Below, piece after piece: positions 13,101-24,863 of a stretch of 64,000 bases of DNA (its first letter is position 1; each line of letters opens with the position of its first letter). This DNA comes from Tretioscincus oriximinensis (Eukaryota > Chordata > Lepidosauria > Squamata > Gymnophthalmidae): the NCBI GenBank assembly GCA_022410635.1, contig JAJVDF010000448.1, positions 610,960-674,959 of the forward strand, given 5' to 3'. Position numbers and translations under genes: made by a program. Under the pieces are notes generated by a model. It was given only the letters and a program-made list of their open reading frames with translations. It did not search any database and was not told the origin of the DNA.

Positions 13101-14494
13101 GAAAGGAGGTGTCTCATGTGTATAGTAAAATTGACCAAGGACTTCTTTTAATGTAGCCAAGTACACTAATTCATAAAGAGAGAGGAGGAAAATATAATCC
13201 AAATTGGGGGCCAGTGCAGAAAGCGACGATACTTCTAATCTTTCCTTCCATTCTAGAAGAAAGTTCATCTCAAGTTTTGCTGAAAAAGAAATGGGCTCTC
13301 AGTAATCCTTATAAGTGTGCACAATGAATTCACAAGACTAAACATATGACCTGCTATTAAATGCATTTGGCTGACTAACATAACGTGCTGCCTGTGTGCA
13401 TGGGAAAATATAGCTCTCTTGGTATTATATGAACATTGTACATTTGTATATAATCATAAAATTAAGCAGTGACAGGCGAAACTGGGATGGGAGCTAAATC
13501 AGTAAATAATATGCATCAGAGCTGGAGTCCCTCATCCAACATAAATCTCAGGCTATGTATTTATTTATTCATCTTTCAAAAATAGCTGTACCACTTCCAT
13601 TTACTGCCACTGACGATCAAAGTGATCTCAACATCTGTATCCATCTCATGAAATATACATCCCCTTCAACAATACCCAAATGACTAATTTTCTGCTCTTT
13701 ATTGATTAGCATAATAAAATGTCAAGACAACAACAGACAGGTTGGTTGAAGTGTTTCTTGCATGGAAATTAACAGAATTGCGCATCTTAATTCACCCAAA
13801 AGGACTGGATGAATTTGAGACATTGCTTGAATCAGGAAGCGTTCCTTGCCTTTTGGGAAGCATTCTGGGTTTGAAGCCTGGCCTAATCTCTGTGGGGCAG
13901 AACTTAAGAGAAGGCAAATGTAATGCATTCAGGGCTGGAGTCAAACAGTATTTAACAATCCTCACTTAAGTAGACTTACCCTTCAGTCAGTTCTAGGCTG
14001 GGAGGGACTCCTGTCCCCAAACTGATAAGGCTGCTCCAGTGAGGATTATTAAATGCTATCTGATTCTGATCTCAGGCTCCTAGAACTATACTATTAAACA
14101 TACTAGATAAAAATGCATTTAGAACACAGTACTTGACATTAAAAAAATGTGAAATCTCTGGAGATTGAGCTTAGCAAAGAAAACACGCCTCTGCCAGCAT
14201 TATAGTTGGATTTTGTTATTGTTGTTTATATTTGCACTGCATGCAACAAATGATGAAACTAACAAATGTATCGTATAAGTTGATAAACAAAAACAGAAAC
14301 AAGAAGCTGAGAGGCTTCAGTTAAAGAAGACTCCTTTAGTCGGGACTCAAAAACACATGGGAGCATTTATACCAGGGTGCTAGCATTTTCAAAGTGCATC
14401 AAGATGGAGGTTACATACCGTTTGCTTTGTGCAGTGAGAAGCCAGAGGACCCTAAATGTCCAAGGAAGTTCTCTCTAGGGCTTTGTCTGGCCCT
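13101..14494. other. unassigned DNA, no gene seen
   Basis: No repeat recognised in about 1.4 kb. Short open frames at 13722-13969 are unsupported. Confidence 0.45.
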
Positions 14495-15356
14495 AATTGA
14501 ACCAGAGAATTGAATCCAGACAAGACGGAGGTGCTGTGTGTTGGAGCATCCCGAATTCGTGAAGTGGGGAGTCACCCTGTCCTTGGTGGGGTAGAATTAC
14601 CCTATAAGGGACGGGTGCGAAATCTTGGGGTGCTTCTGGACTCTGCACGGACACTTGAAAATCAGGTGGAGGCAGTGGCCAGGAGTGCTTAATTCCACCT
14701 ACGTCTGGTTCGCCAGTTACGGCCACTTCTGAACAGGGATGTTCTAGCCACAGTAATCCATGCTCTGGTAACTTCCAGATTGGACTATTGTAATGCGCTC
14801 TATATGGGGCTGCCCTTGAAAACAGTTTGGAAGCTGCAGCTGGTGCAGAATGCAGCAGTTAGACTGCTAACCGGGACAGCTGGCCGGACATACATCACAC
14901 CGGTCTTGAAAAAGCTGCACTGGCTGCCCATTCGCCACCGAGCCCAATTCAAGGTGCTGACTTTAACTTACAAGGCCCTAAATAACTTGGGCCCCAAATA
15001 TCTAAAGGAACGCCTTCTCCCATACCAACCTGCCCGCCTCTTAAGATCTGCAGGAGAGGCCCTCCTGGTTGTACCACCCCTTTCAACACCCCAGTAGAGT
15101 GGGAACCCGGGGTAGGGCCTTCTCGGCGGTTGCCCCTCATCTTTGGAATAGTCTTCCCCTCGAGGTGCGTTGTATTCTTTTAGAAGGTCCCTGAAGGACC
15201 TCTTTTACCTGGCCTTTGGCTGAAGAAATGTCATCTCTATCCCTACTTTTCAATATTGTTTTATACTGTTTTAATTTTGTAGTGATGTTTTACTGTTTTG
15301 GCCGCCCGGAGACCTTCGGGTATACAGTGGGGTATAAGTATAAATAAATAAATTCC
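14495..15356 (+). mobile_element. L2-like LINE, 3' part of reverse-transcriptase ORF plus 3' end
   Basis: Decayed coding sequence of an L2/CR1-superfamily ORF2: NPDKTEVLCVGASRI, LGVLLDSARTLENQVEAVAR, then after a stop SRLDYCNALYMGLPLKTVWK, LQLVQNAAVRLLTG, ITPVLKKLHWLPIRHRAQFK, VLTLTYKALNNLGPKYL. It ends with GAGACCTTCGGGTATACAGT, GGGGTATAAGTATAAATAAA. The YADD catalytic region is missing because the copy is 5'-truncated, and stops break the frame, so it is not active. The last ~50 bp match the SINE-1 tail. Confidence 0.88.
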
Positions 15357-15440
15357 ATAAGACTTTGCACCATCTTCTATTGATCATCTATGCTTTTACT
15401 TTGCTGTAGAACATAAAGTGGTACAGGGATAATGTTCTCA

Positions 15441-15742
15441 GGCATGAATGGCTCAGTCACTAAGGAAACGCTCTCTCGTCTGGGAGATGGGGTTTCAAAG
15501 CCCTGTGTCAGACGTGGGGAGGGGTGAGAACCTTCCAGTAGCCTGTAGCTCTAGCCAACCCAACTATTCGAAAGCAAGAATTGCAAGAAATTGCAACTGA
15601 CTGCAAGTAGATCCATGGGAACCACCACAGCCTGGTGGGGAAGATAGAATGTCAGCCTTCGGGCAAAATACCCTAGTAAGCCCCTTTGAGTCCCTTTAAA
15701 AGGCGAGAAAAGCGGGATATAAGAACCCAGTTCTTCTTCTTC
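15441..15742 (+). mobile_element. SINE-2 (tRNA-derived)
   Basis: Full-length copy: head GGCATGAATGGCTCAGTCAC, B-box region GGGGTTTCAAAGCCCTG, body CCTGTAGCTCTAGCCAACCC, end GCGGGATATAAGAACCCAGT followed by a short TTC run. Confidence 0.92.
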
Positions 15743-15931
15743 TGTCCATAACCCCACGTCTTTCATTTTATATGAACAAGTCCCAAGTAAAGGAGCATAA
15801 ATGCCTAGTTTTCTATTCTATTTCCAGAGAAAGCAGGTTGAGGCAATCTGTGGAGACNTCTGTGTAATCTCAGTTCCAGTACCTCATGTTGCCAATACCT
15901 CAGTACAGAATGACTTTGAAAAACCCACTTA

Positions 15932-16036
15932 GGCCCTGTCCCCACTGAGCCTTATTCTGGGTTATATAGCCTACACTAGCATGTAGATAGCACACTCCTG
16001 TTCTGAGATATAACTAAGAAGAAGTCTCAGGGCCTT
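15932..16036. mobile_element. Family B MITE, short copy
   Basis: The left end GGCCCTGTCCCCACTGAGCC and its TTATTCTGGGTTATA continuation match the other B copies. The right end GAGATATAACTAAGAAGAAG / TCTCAGGGCC is a degraded inverted copy. TTA lies immediately outside both ends, which would fit a 3-bp PIF/Harbinger-type duplication, but the other B copies do not confirm this. Confidence 0.55.
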
Positions 16037-16219
16037 AATGAACCTTCCCTGTATACGACAAAGCTTAGCCACTATGCAAGACCACAGCTTTCCTGAAGCT
16101 ACTAATGCTAATAACCAATATAGAACTTCACTGCAAGTAAGCATTAGAATGAACAATCTAGGCATTAACAGACAAATACAAGTCAGGAATGATTTCTCAA
16201 AACTGTGGCAAAGGGGAAA

Positions 16220-16562
16220 GTTAGAACATGAGAACATATGAGGAGCCGTGCTGAATCAGGCCCATCAAGCATTCTGTCTCACCCAGTGGTCCACCAATTG
16301 CACCTGGGCAATATTGCAACAGAAGAAGGCAAAATCTTCAACTGTTTTTGACTCATGCTGCTCCATCCCAGAGGCAGTATCAAGGCATCCAACAAGCTCT
16401 TTATACCCTTGGCTTCAATGAACTTGTCTAATCCTGTCTTAAAGCTATCCAGGCTGCTAGCTCCTACCCCACCTCTTCTGGAAGTAAATTCCATAGGTCG
16501 ATGACCATCTGGGTGAAAACTGTCCTCACTCTTCTGCCCCTCAGTTTCAAGGAAGACCCCCT
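16220..16562 (-). mobile_element. CR1 LINE 3' fragment
   Basis: Minus strand: the C-terminal CR1 ORF (around WRSMEFTSRR, SLDSFKTGLDKFIEAKGIKS) is followed by the 3' untranslated region, ending in the TATGTTCTCATG type near 16225. Diverged from the copies at 41.8 and 57.3 kb. Confidence 0.85.
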
Positions 16563-16619
16563 GGCTATGAGGGGTGTAGACAAGAATCGTACCACCCAGG
16601 ATACTCACCAATCTGTGCC

Positions 16620-16934
16620 TGTTAGTAATGTACGGCTTCAATCCAAGAATAACAAGGATAAACAGTTTTGCTGAAGGATGCTTATTCAAAAGCTAAGTCT
16701 NGTAATAAAGCCAGAAGTCAGAAGTTAACTCCGGTAATAACTAAAGAGATAGAACAGGAAGTGACAAGAGAAACTACATTATAAAGCAAAGTCGAGGGGC
16801 CGCCTCTCGGCACCCACTAGCCAATGAGGAGATATAATTCACCCGCTGGAAACCTCCCGCCGGCGATTCAAAAGAGCAGAGGAAAGGTTAAAAAAAAGGC
16901 GAGAGCAGAAAGATAAGATAGGAGGTACCTAACA
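16620..16934 (-). mobile_element. solo LTR of an endogenous retrovirus-like element (315 bp)
   Basis: On the minus strand it starts TGTTAGGTACC and ends ATTACTAACA, giving the TG...CA termini and inverted TGTTAG/CTAACA typical of LTRs. GTGCC lies directly outside both ends (16615-16619 and 16935-16939), a perfect 5-bp target duplication. A TATAA-like box lies at about 16776-16790. No internal genes or second LTR remain, so it is a recombination remnant. Class is not assignable from the LTR alone; 5-bp duplications occur in ERV3-type and gypsy-type elements. Confidence 0.85.
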
Positions 16935-17049
16935 GTGCCCCTAATTGGAAATGCCGACTCTTAACATNTGAGCAATTTATGCCCCAGAATAGAGGTCTGA
17001 CATCTGCAGGTTAAGACTCAAAGAAATCCCTATATTTCCATCTGATGTT

Positions 17050-17436
17050 GTAGCCATTAAATCACAACAGTTTAAAAAAACCCAGGAGCTTTTGGGTTTT
17101 TTTAGTCTGACTCACACACTTCAAAACTTTCTTGCACACTTCAAAACAATTTCTTTTAAATGCTGCACCACCACTAGGGGGTTGTGGCAACTGGGACCAG
17201 TTTCTGAAACCACCTTCCTCTCTGTAAAAAAATTTAAAAATTCTGATGTACTCCAAAAATTCTTAGTTTAAAAATTCTCATACAGTTAAAATAATTCTCA
17301 CATGCTTCACAGATTTCTTGGANGGGAATTTTGGAAGGGAATGCATGTTGATGGGTAATTTGCATATTTATGAATATGCAAATTAGCATGAATATTAATT
17401 ACCCCGGTTTACATCTCAGAAAATCTGGTNAGTCTA
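17050..17436 (+). mobile_element. A-long hAT-like element, right half
   Basis: Matches the right part of the copy at 4.5 kb: GCACCACCACTAGGGGGTTG, GGGTAATTTGCATATTTATG, AATATTAATTACCCCGGTTT and the terminus AAAATCTGGTNAGTCTA. The left end is missing or too diverged to place. Confidence 0.8.
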
Positions 17437-17754
17437 CCATAGGTCCAAAATAAAACCTAGTGCAAAAAAGATTCTATAAATTGCAAATAACACATGTGAG
17501 ACACAACCCNAATCCTCTCCCCGAAACACAAATTTTAAAATGTATATAGCACACATTCTCTGGAATTAGCATTTCTAAGTACAGTGGGTCTTCTGAACTG
17601 ACTTAGACATGTCAAGCTATAGTAGTTTGATCGGTTCATAGTGCACAGTCTGAATGAACACTATTCAAAAGGACACAATCTGAACTGGATGAAAATCAAG
17701 GTTACATATACACGTTGCTAAACAAAACAGGGGTTTGGGAAACTTGCCACATGT
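17437..17754. other. unassigned DNA, no gene seen
   Basis: No recognisable feature. Confidence 0.5.
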
Positions 17755-17880
17755 GATTGATTGCTTGATTGCTTGATATTTATACCCCACACTACACCCA
17801 GTCTCAGACAGCCAACACTAAAAATAACAAAATTAGCATTAAAAACAGTATAAAACAATATCTGAAAGTTGGAAAAAAAG
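17755..17880 (-). mobile_element. L2-like LINE 3' tail fragment
   Basis: On the minus strand it reads ATATTGTTTTATACTGTTTT and GTGGGGTATAAATATCAAGC, parallel to the last ~100 bp of the LINE at 14.5-15.4 kb. Confidence 0.65.
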
Positions 17881-18282
17881 ATGTGACTGCAAGGATCCAG
17901 CTGTGATAGTGCTAGGAAAGCTTGTCCTGGTGCTTTTTATGGTTCATGATTCTATGCCGTTTCCATAGTGCATAAGGCACCATGTAAGCATCATCTGCAA
18001 GAGCTCCTTAGAGCAGTCTTGCCTTGTGATCCTGCAGAATTGGACATTTTATGGCATGCACCAACACTTGATTTTTTTTCTGTTGAAAAAGGAGCAATAA
18101 TACATTCGCAGCACTCTGACAATTTAAAAAGAAAACTCTTTCTCCTTTGAAGAGCACAGCCGGCAAGAAGGGGAACCAAAGCCGATGACATAACATGTAG
18201 AGCAACCAAATACCACAAATTTCTCCTGTGCTCTTATTCTTACCTGCCTATGATATCTTGCAAATGGTCTTTATCTGCGCAG
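17881..18282. other. unassigned DNA, no gene seen
   Basis: Frames on both strands overlap one another here (around 17968-18218), typical of chance open frames. Confidence 0.45.
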
Positions 18283-18478
18283 TATGAGGAGTATTTAGAC
18301 CATGAATCTTGCACCAGGAGACTGAAAATCATTCAATGACTGAAAGGTCATTGTACAGGCACACAGGTGCCCTTCCCCCCACCACTCTGGGGCGCCCTTT
18401 ATGGAAGTGATATCACCAAACAGGAAATGGGGTGAGGCAACTTTTCTCATGCATTTATGTATGAGAATTTGCACCTCG
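18283..18478 (-). repeat. unnamed dispersed repeat, also at 55.35 kb
   Basis: The complement contains CCTCACCCCATTTCCTGTTT and GGTGATATCACTTCC, which match a stretch near 55435-55475 with moderate divergence. Class unknown. Confidence 0.4.
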
Positions 18479-18666
18479 CAGAAGAATGGAAATTCTAACA
18501 AAGCATACAAGATTATTGTACAATTCCCACCACTGCATCCGCGGAGGAGGCAGAAGGGATACATGCCTCAGGTGACAAAATGAAGGGAGCAACAAAATTG
18601 TGACTGCACCATTCCAGTCCATGGGTGTGTATGTGGAGGAACTGATGTTTGCCCCAGGTGACACAT

Positions 18667-18976
18667 AGAAGAGAANNAGAAGAACTCGGTTCTTATACCC
18701 CGCTTTTCTCATCTTTCAAGGGACTCAAAGNAGCTTACAAGGTTATATTTTGCCCGAAGGCTGACATTCTATCTTCCCCACCAGNCTATGGTGGTTCCCA
18801 TGTATCTACTTGCAGTCAGTTGCAATTTCTTGCAATTCATGCTTTCGAATAGCTGGTTTGGCTAGAGCTACAGGCTAGTGGAAGGTGCTCACCCCTCCCC
18901 ACTTCCAACACAGGGCTTCGAAACCCGATCTCCCAGGCGAGAGACGAATTCCTAAGCAACTGAGCTATCCGAACCC
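18667..18976 (-). mobile_element. SINE-2 (tRNA-derived)
   Basis: Minus-strand full-length copy. The AGAAGAA tail is at the left and the head CTGAGCTATCC at the right. Two Ns lie in the tail. Confidence 0.9.
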
Positions 18977-19049
18977 AGTTGCTAACCTGTTGAGGCACGA
19001 TCTAGACATCAATTCTAGTTATCATTACTACATCTTTCATTAATGAATT

Positions 19050-19330
19050 TCCGTATTCTTTCTTAAAACTATCCAAGCTAGTTGCTGCACCACCTTCTGT
19101 GTTGGTAAATTACACATATTAATGTCAAAATACTTCCCCTTCGTAATTCTAACTTGTCTGCACATCATCTTCATAGAATGTCTCTTGGTTCTAGCATTGT
19201 GGAAAAGGAGTATCACAAAGAAGCTCTGGTCTCTATCACAGCTGAATTAGAACCTGTGTTGAGGGAGGTTTTTTGGTATCTTTACAGAATATGCCCTCAT
19301 TATTTTCCCTTTTAAATATTTAAACTGAGT
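19050..19330 (-). mobile_element. old CR1/L3-like LINE fragment
   Basis: The complement resembles the CR1 ORF end (KKYFDINMCNLPTQKVVQQL type codons leading to a FHSDEF-like region), but more diverged than the other CR1 copies. Boundaries are approximate. Confidence 0.5.
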
Positions 19331-20039
19331 TGAAAAACGTTTCACAGAACTAAAGAACGAGCTCATAACACCGGGTACTTAGAACTGTATGCCATTAATA
19401 ATTACCTCTCCTGGATACCTCTCAAACGTGGAGATGCCGACAAGATGAAATTTACAATACTGTCATCTGACTGTGAAATCTCTGAAATCAAATGCTTTTC
19501 ATGTTTCTTATCACCCACTTTTCAGAACTGCATCCAAAACAGGAAGAAAGAAGGGTATACTTGACAATGCCTTTAAAGCTGAAGACTGAGGTGAGCCTGG
19601 ATTTCATGCTCCCTACTAAATGCCTGTGGAAGTTTGCTTCTTCTATAGCGTCTTCTCTTCAAGGCCACAGACTAGAAAAGTACCAGCAGCTGTCAAACGT
19701 CAGATATCTATCAGCATCCAACACTTTGAATTTTACAGCCAAGGATGTTGGCATCTCATATGAAGGATCCTTTCTACAGGCAAAACTAAACATTTCTAAA
19801 GATTTCAATAAAACCTCTCCTTGCAAGGAACTGCAGGTGTTCCCACTCACAAATGCTAACCGTTTAATGGCAGAAAGTGTGAAATGCATGTTCGTTTATT
19901 CCTTCGTTCTTGTAAATGGGAGATCTGGGCGAGGGAGAGTTTTTGGAAGGCAAAGAATTCAGTCACTCCAAAAACTCAGGACTCTTGTAATCTGGGAAGC
20001 ACCATTCTGAGATACGCGATCACAATGGCTAGGTAAGCT
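19331..20039 (+). other. unassigned DNA with the longest non-repeat open frame (172 codons)
   Basis: The frame at 19492-20010 runs 172 codons without a stop. I recognise no domain. It has an 'LKLKTEVSLDFMLPTKCLW' segment, no signal peptide that I trust, and a shorter frame overlaps it on the other strand. The frame ends just upstream of an A-long fragment. It may be a pseudogene, an unspliced exon or chance. Confidence 0.3.
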
Positions 20040-20105
20040 TAGGCTTACCAGATGACCCCTTTTTGGGGGGGGACCTGGTTTCGGGGTGTCTACCCTGTCC
20101 TCCCA
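20040..20105 (+). mobile_element. A-long element, left-end fragment
   Basis: TAGGCTTACCAGATGACCCC, a G run, CCTGGTTTCGGGGTGTCTAC and CCTGTCCTCCC match the left end of A-long (compare 4468-4535). The rest is absent. Confidence 0.75.
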
Positions 20106-20280
20106 CTCACTTCCAATTTTCTTCATTGCTTCTTGTTTCTTCATAATCTATCTTGGGGACCTCACGATGTCACATGCCCTTGCTGCACTTATTTTACTAC
20201 AGTTCCCAGCATTCTCTGCAAGCCAATGAGCTTTTTACAGCTAGCTTGTAAAATTCANTTTACTGAATGTCCCCACTAGG
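20106..20280 (-). repeat. Family D repeat, diverged copy
   Basis: The complement carries AGCTCATTGGCTTGCAGAGA, ATGCTGGGAACTGTAGT and GTGCAGCAAGGGCATGTGAC, the same order as the D copies at 30.7 and 33.2 kb. It also matches 46652-46790 (TAGTGGGGACATTCAG). Confidence 0.6.
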
Positions 20281-20429
20281 CAATATTTCGCATTTAAAAG
20301 ACATCCTCTACTGATCTGAGAAAAATGAGCTATGAGAAAAATTGGGACCAGAAGCCTTAGAAGTTATTTGTTTTACCTTTGATCTTTTGCTTTCTATGCA
20401 GTTGTTTTGCCACTGTACTGCAAATCCTA

Positions 20430-20735
20430 TAAGAAGAAGAAGAACTGGGTTCTTATACCCCACTTTTCTCACCTTTCAAAGGGACTCAAAGCGGCTTACA
20501 AGGGTATTTTGCTCGAAGGCTACCATTATATCTTCCCCACCAGACTCTGGTGGTTCCCATGTATCTACTTGCAGTCGTTGCAATTAATTGCAATTCTTGC
20601 TTTCAAATAGCTGGTTTGGCTAGAGCTACAGGCTAGTGGAAGGTGCTCACCCCTCCCCACGTCCCACACAGGGCTTTGAAACCCCATCTCCCAGACGAGA
20701 GACGAATTCCTTAGCGACTGAGCTATCCGTGCCTG
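20430..20735 (-). mobile_element. SINE-2 (tRNA-derived)
   Basis: Minus-strand full-length copy, with AAGAAGAAG tail at the left and the head GACTGAGCTATCCGTGCC at the right. Confidence 0.92.
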
Positions 20736-22673
20736 TACTCTCCTACAACGTACAAATTCTCACACAGGGGATTTAGTTCCATTTGGTTCAACTTTTAATT
20801 TGGTCCATATTTTTAAATAGTATGAAATATAGAGGGCTGCAGTCAGCTTACAATGGAGAATGCAGGGCTTCACTATGCAGATGGAATGATATGCAATAGG
20901 AGATTCCTACTGGAATCTCACACCAAGGAATCTCGCACCAAAGATGCACNCTATGCTCAACATGTTATGTTTTAATTTATTTATAATTTATAGTTTCATA
21001 TATTTGTTCCTTATTATTACTTGTAACATTTCTACGTATATTGTTGAAAAATGACGGAGCAGAAGCCAGTTTTATCTAATCCTGGAGGTAGATGTAGCTG
21101 AAATTTGAATAGCTTCAAATTCATTGCACCGCACATGAATTATCTCTAAAAGCTGTAATTGAAAAATATTTGCTCCTTAACTGCAAAACATAGTTCAAAA
21201 ACCACCACTTTCACAACCATTAAAAGTTAATTACTCGTTTGACTGTTTTTCTTTTCTGTATCAAATTCTCAGCACAAATTACTTGCTTTCCTATTTCATT
21301 TTCTGCCAAAAAACATTCACAACAGTGGAATCTTTTTGAACCGTTTCAATTAATATTGAAAAGTCAGAAATACTATATGCCATTCCCGCCGCCTGCCCCC
21401 GGATAATGTGCCGTTCAGTCTTACAAATCCATCAGTCACTTGTCTTTGCACGTGTCAAACTCTAACTCCAGATTTGATAAATGGTTTTAATTGTATCCTG
21501 TCACTAAACAGAATCCCATCACAATCTGGCAACAGGAAATTGTGTACATTTGCACTTGGTGATGAAACTAAAGCTACACCTTTAAAATAAGCTGTCACCC
21601 TTCATGATTGTTTTCTCAAGTGTGTCTGGGGGAAATCAGTCTCAGTTGAGACTTTAGGAAAGTAAGTGTCAACATACTTATATTCCCAAATAAGCTTCCT
21701 CAACACTGCATTTGGAAGCAGTGAATTCAATCATAAAGTGCTTCACACCAAGAAAAATGAACATGAAGAGATAATGCCCACATAATCCAATGTCTNAATG
21801 TTACTTTGCTTGTTGACTAAGCCACATTTCCAAAGCTTTGTAGTGGTATCATTCTGCCATCACCCCCGATGTGTCACATTTCCATGTTTTATGATTGGTG
21901 CATCCAAAACGTTGATTTTTGTAGTGCTATTTTTGCATATCACACTACAAAGGACTCACAAAAGGAAATAGTTTCCCTTTCCCATGAAATTATTTCTCCC
22001 TTGAAACCCTGCCATAATTCCCAGCTTGTGATCAGCTGTTTTATAGACTTATTCGGACTGGCTGCTTATTTCCATTAGTACCAGTTGGGTGAATTCAATG
22101 TGTGTGTGTGTGGGGGGGGGGNGTCACACTTTTGAATGTCCAAGTTTGGGGATGCTGATAGGGTTTTTTCTATTCATTATCACTGCTTTCTTCTGTAAAT
22201 TCAACAGGATTAATTAGCTGATTGACCTCCTGTAGCCTCTGAAAAGCAGAAGGTCTGGAGATCTCAGCAGCTCTCACAGGGAGTGTCCAGATGGCAGTCA
22301 GAGTGCAAAGACTGGACATCGCACTTTAGAAGCATCATGAAAGTACTAGCAGGAAAGAAGTGTAATGTCAGGCTTTTCTGGTGCTACCACTGTGGGATGC
22401 CTGTAGTCTCGTGTGGCAAATTCCCCTTAATCACATTATTANAGCATTAAAAAAAAACACGCCTGTGTTACTTCTATTACCAATGCAGTCATTGGTCTGC
22501 ACTACTATCCTGAAATGAAGAACAGGCCACTTTGACCATAGAGCAAGACTTTCATATTTTGTCAATGTCTTGACCACTTCATTTGCCTGATGTTGGCTAT
22601 ACCATGCAGGCAATGTTGTTCTTTTTTTTTCCAGCTTGCTATGAATCCAACAGGTTCAAATTCATGAATTTGA
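20736..22673. other. unassigned DNA, no gene seen
   Basis: About 1.9 kb of AT-rich DNA without a recognised repeat, apart from a short GT/G run at 22100-22123. This is one of the longest intervals without a repeat in the window. Confidence 0.45.
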
Positions 22674-22926
22674 GAGCCAGTTTGGTGTACTGGTTAGAGT
22701 GTTGGACTCATGCCTGGTAGTCTCCCGGTTCGATTCCTCTCTCCTCCATGGAAGTCAGCTGGGTGACCTTGGTCCAGTCACAGTTCTTTACAACTCTCTC
22801 AGCCCCACCTACTCCACAGGGTGTCTGTTGTGGAGAAAGCAACAAAAGCTATGTGTGCCACCCTGCTGGCTGCTCTGAGACCTTCGGGTATAGGGCGGGA
22901 TACAAGTACAAATAAATAAATAAATA
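22674..22926 (+). mobile_element. SINE-1 (tRNA-derived, Sauria-SINE type)
   Basis: Complete copy: GAGCCAGTTTGGTGTACTGG (A box), CCCGGTTCGATTCC (B box), the TTGGTCCAGTCACAGTTC body, GAGACCTTCGGGTATAGGGC, and an AAATA tail. Confidence 0.95.
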
Positions 22927-24303
22927 CCTGAGCCATTGTGNCAAAAGTCACCTGCTTTAATAAAAATAGCGATATTATGGGTTGTAATGGGGAAGCAACT
23001 TCAGTCCCAAACCATTGCCAACTGTACTTGAAAAAACGTTATTATTGGATGTGTGATTTCACTTTCGTCCTGTGACAGCTTGGAAACAGATGTTCCATCC
23101 AGACCAGAGGATGGCATCACTGCTAGCGTTGGCATTCTGTACTATCTCCAAGGCTAGGGACATCTTTCTCAAAATACACTTTGCCAGCAACGTTTGCCTG
23201 GATTCCATGGAAAGGATTTGACCAATCGTAGGCTGACATGTTTATCTTGCAAGCTGTCAGAATGAGTAAGTAAGTAGGCTGCATGCCATCATTCAGCTTG
23301 AATGGAGAAATTGCTACTACTCAGAGGAATCTGACAAAATGAATACATTCTTGGACAAGATCTNTCAGATTCCTATTAATCTTTGGGCTCAGATTCCACT
23401 TTGATTGATCTCAAACGAGGTCATGCTGACTGGGAACTTAAGGCTGTCATGTTTTAGGTTCCTGCAACGCATCTAGGTAGCAATACTGGGCACTTACTGC
23501 TTCTGATCGGCGGATGCATCTTTCCACCTTTTTCACCTCTGCTTTTTTTCCTTTGTTCAATATCTAATTAAACTGATCCATCTCAAAAGCAGCTCATTGT
23601 TAGGGTTTGAACATCAACCTAATGAGAATATCACATCGCCACATCACAGCAATCCCATCCTCCTCCTCCTTTTTGACTCCTATCAAACAGCAAATTCATA
23701 AGTAGATTTGGGAGCAAGGGCAAAAATAGTAAACACATCCAGCCATATTCTTCAGGGTACAAATATCATGCTGTGCTGAAACGAACTCGGAGTCCAGGGC
23801 TTCCCAGAATATCAGCACATCACTTCCTGCTTGCTTTGAGCTAGGACTGGCTCACCCCGAGGCAGCCTCTGGTAACATACTGATCTGTTGTTTCCCATGA
23901 TCAGGACTGGAACTTGTCACACCCACTCACTCCTATATACACATTTCATCTACACCAAAGCATCTCATCAACATCAGAAAACGTCCAAACCTGGCTCACT
24001 TCCCTCAACTATTTACATAGGAAANGGCACAGGAGCGGGAAGGAGGGAGCTGATTAAAGTTTGTCCAGTCCTTCTGCTTTTTCAATTTTTTNAAAAAATG
24101 TTTGCTTAAGTGTTGGCATCTTGTTTATCCTGCAGAGGTCTTTGAAGTGTCCCCAAAGCTGGAGAGATAGAAGGAGGCTTTGCACAGAAGCACAGTTTTG
24201 AAAAGACTGGGCAAAATAGTTATAGGTACAAAGAGTTCTCTTAATCAAGGAGACTTGCATAATTTGTAATAGTGTGTTCACAGAAAAGACAATATTGATT
24301 ACT
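22927..24303. other. unassigned DNA, no gene seen
   Basis: No repeat or coding region recognised. Confidence 0.45.
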
Positions 24304-24643
24304 TGACTGATCGATTGATTTGCATTTCTATGCCACCTTATACTCAAAGGGCTCAGGGAAATTCANAATTAAAAGCAGAAGTCTATCATATTTAAAACCA
24401 TACCTAAACCATAAAGTAGGGAAGGAAGAGCTGTTGTTTCAACCAAAGGCCACGATGAAAACTTCAAGAATTTTCTAAATGGATACAAAGAACACATTTC
24501 AAGGGAAAAACTATTCCATAATCTGGGGGTTGCCACTGGGAAGGTCCTGTCCTACATTCCTACCCTCTTTCCTATTGAAGGTGGTGGAACAAGCAGGGGG
24601 GCTTTAAATCACAGGCAGGTTGATATGGGAGAAGGTGTTCCTT

Positions 24644-24855
24644 TAGGATGACCAGAAGACCCCTTTTTGGGGGGAGGGGTTGAAAACCGTTTTGGGGGTG
24701 CCTCCCAGTTTTTTCTGAGGAAAAAAAACCATTAAAAACAANAAAAAAAATAAAAAAACCCTTTTATGAAAAAAACCTTTCCTCAGAAAAAACTGGGAGG
24801 CATCGCAAAACCGGGATTTCAATCCCCTCCCAAAAGGGGTCATTTGGTTAGCCTA
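24644..24855. mobile_element. A-short fold-back element inside the L2-like LINE
   Basis: Arms TAGGATGACCAGAAGACCCC and the complementary right arm ending GGTTAGCCTA enclose an A-rich loop. The ends are slightly mutated. Confidence 0.88.
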
Positions 24856-24863
24856 CTTTATAT

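Noticed and set aside
22674..22926. tRNA gene, because A-box and B-box sequences are present
   Set aside because: The cloverleaf is not intact and the sequence continues into a SINE body and AAATA tail; many copies exist.
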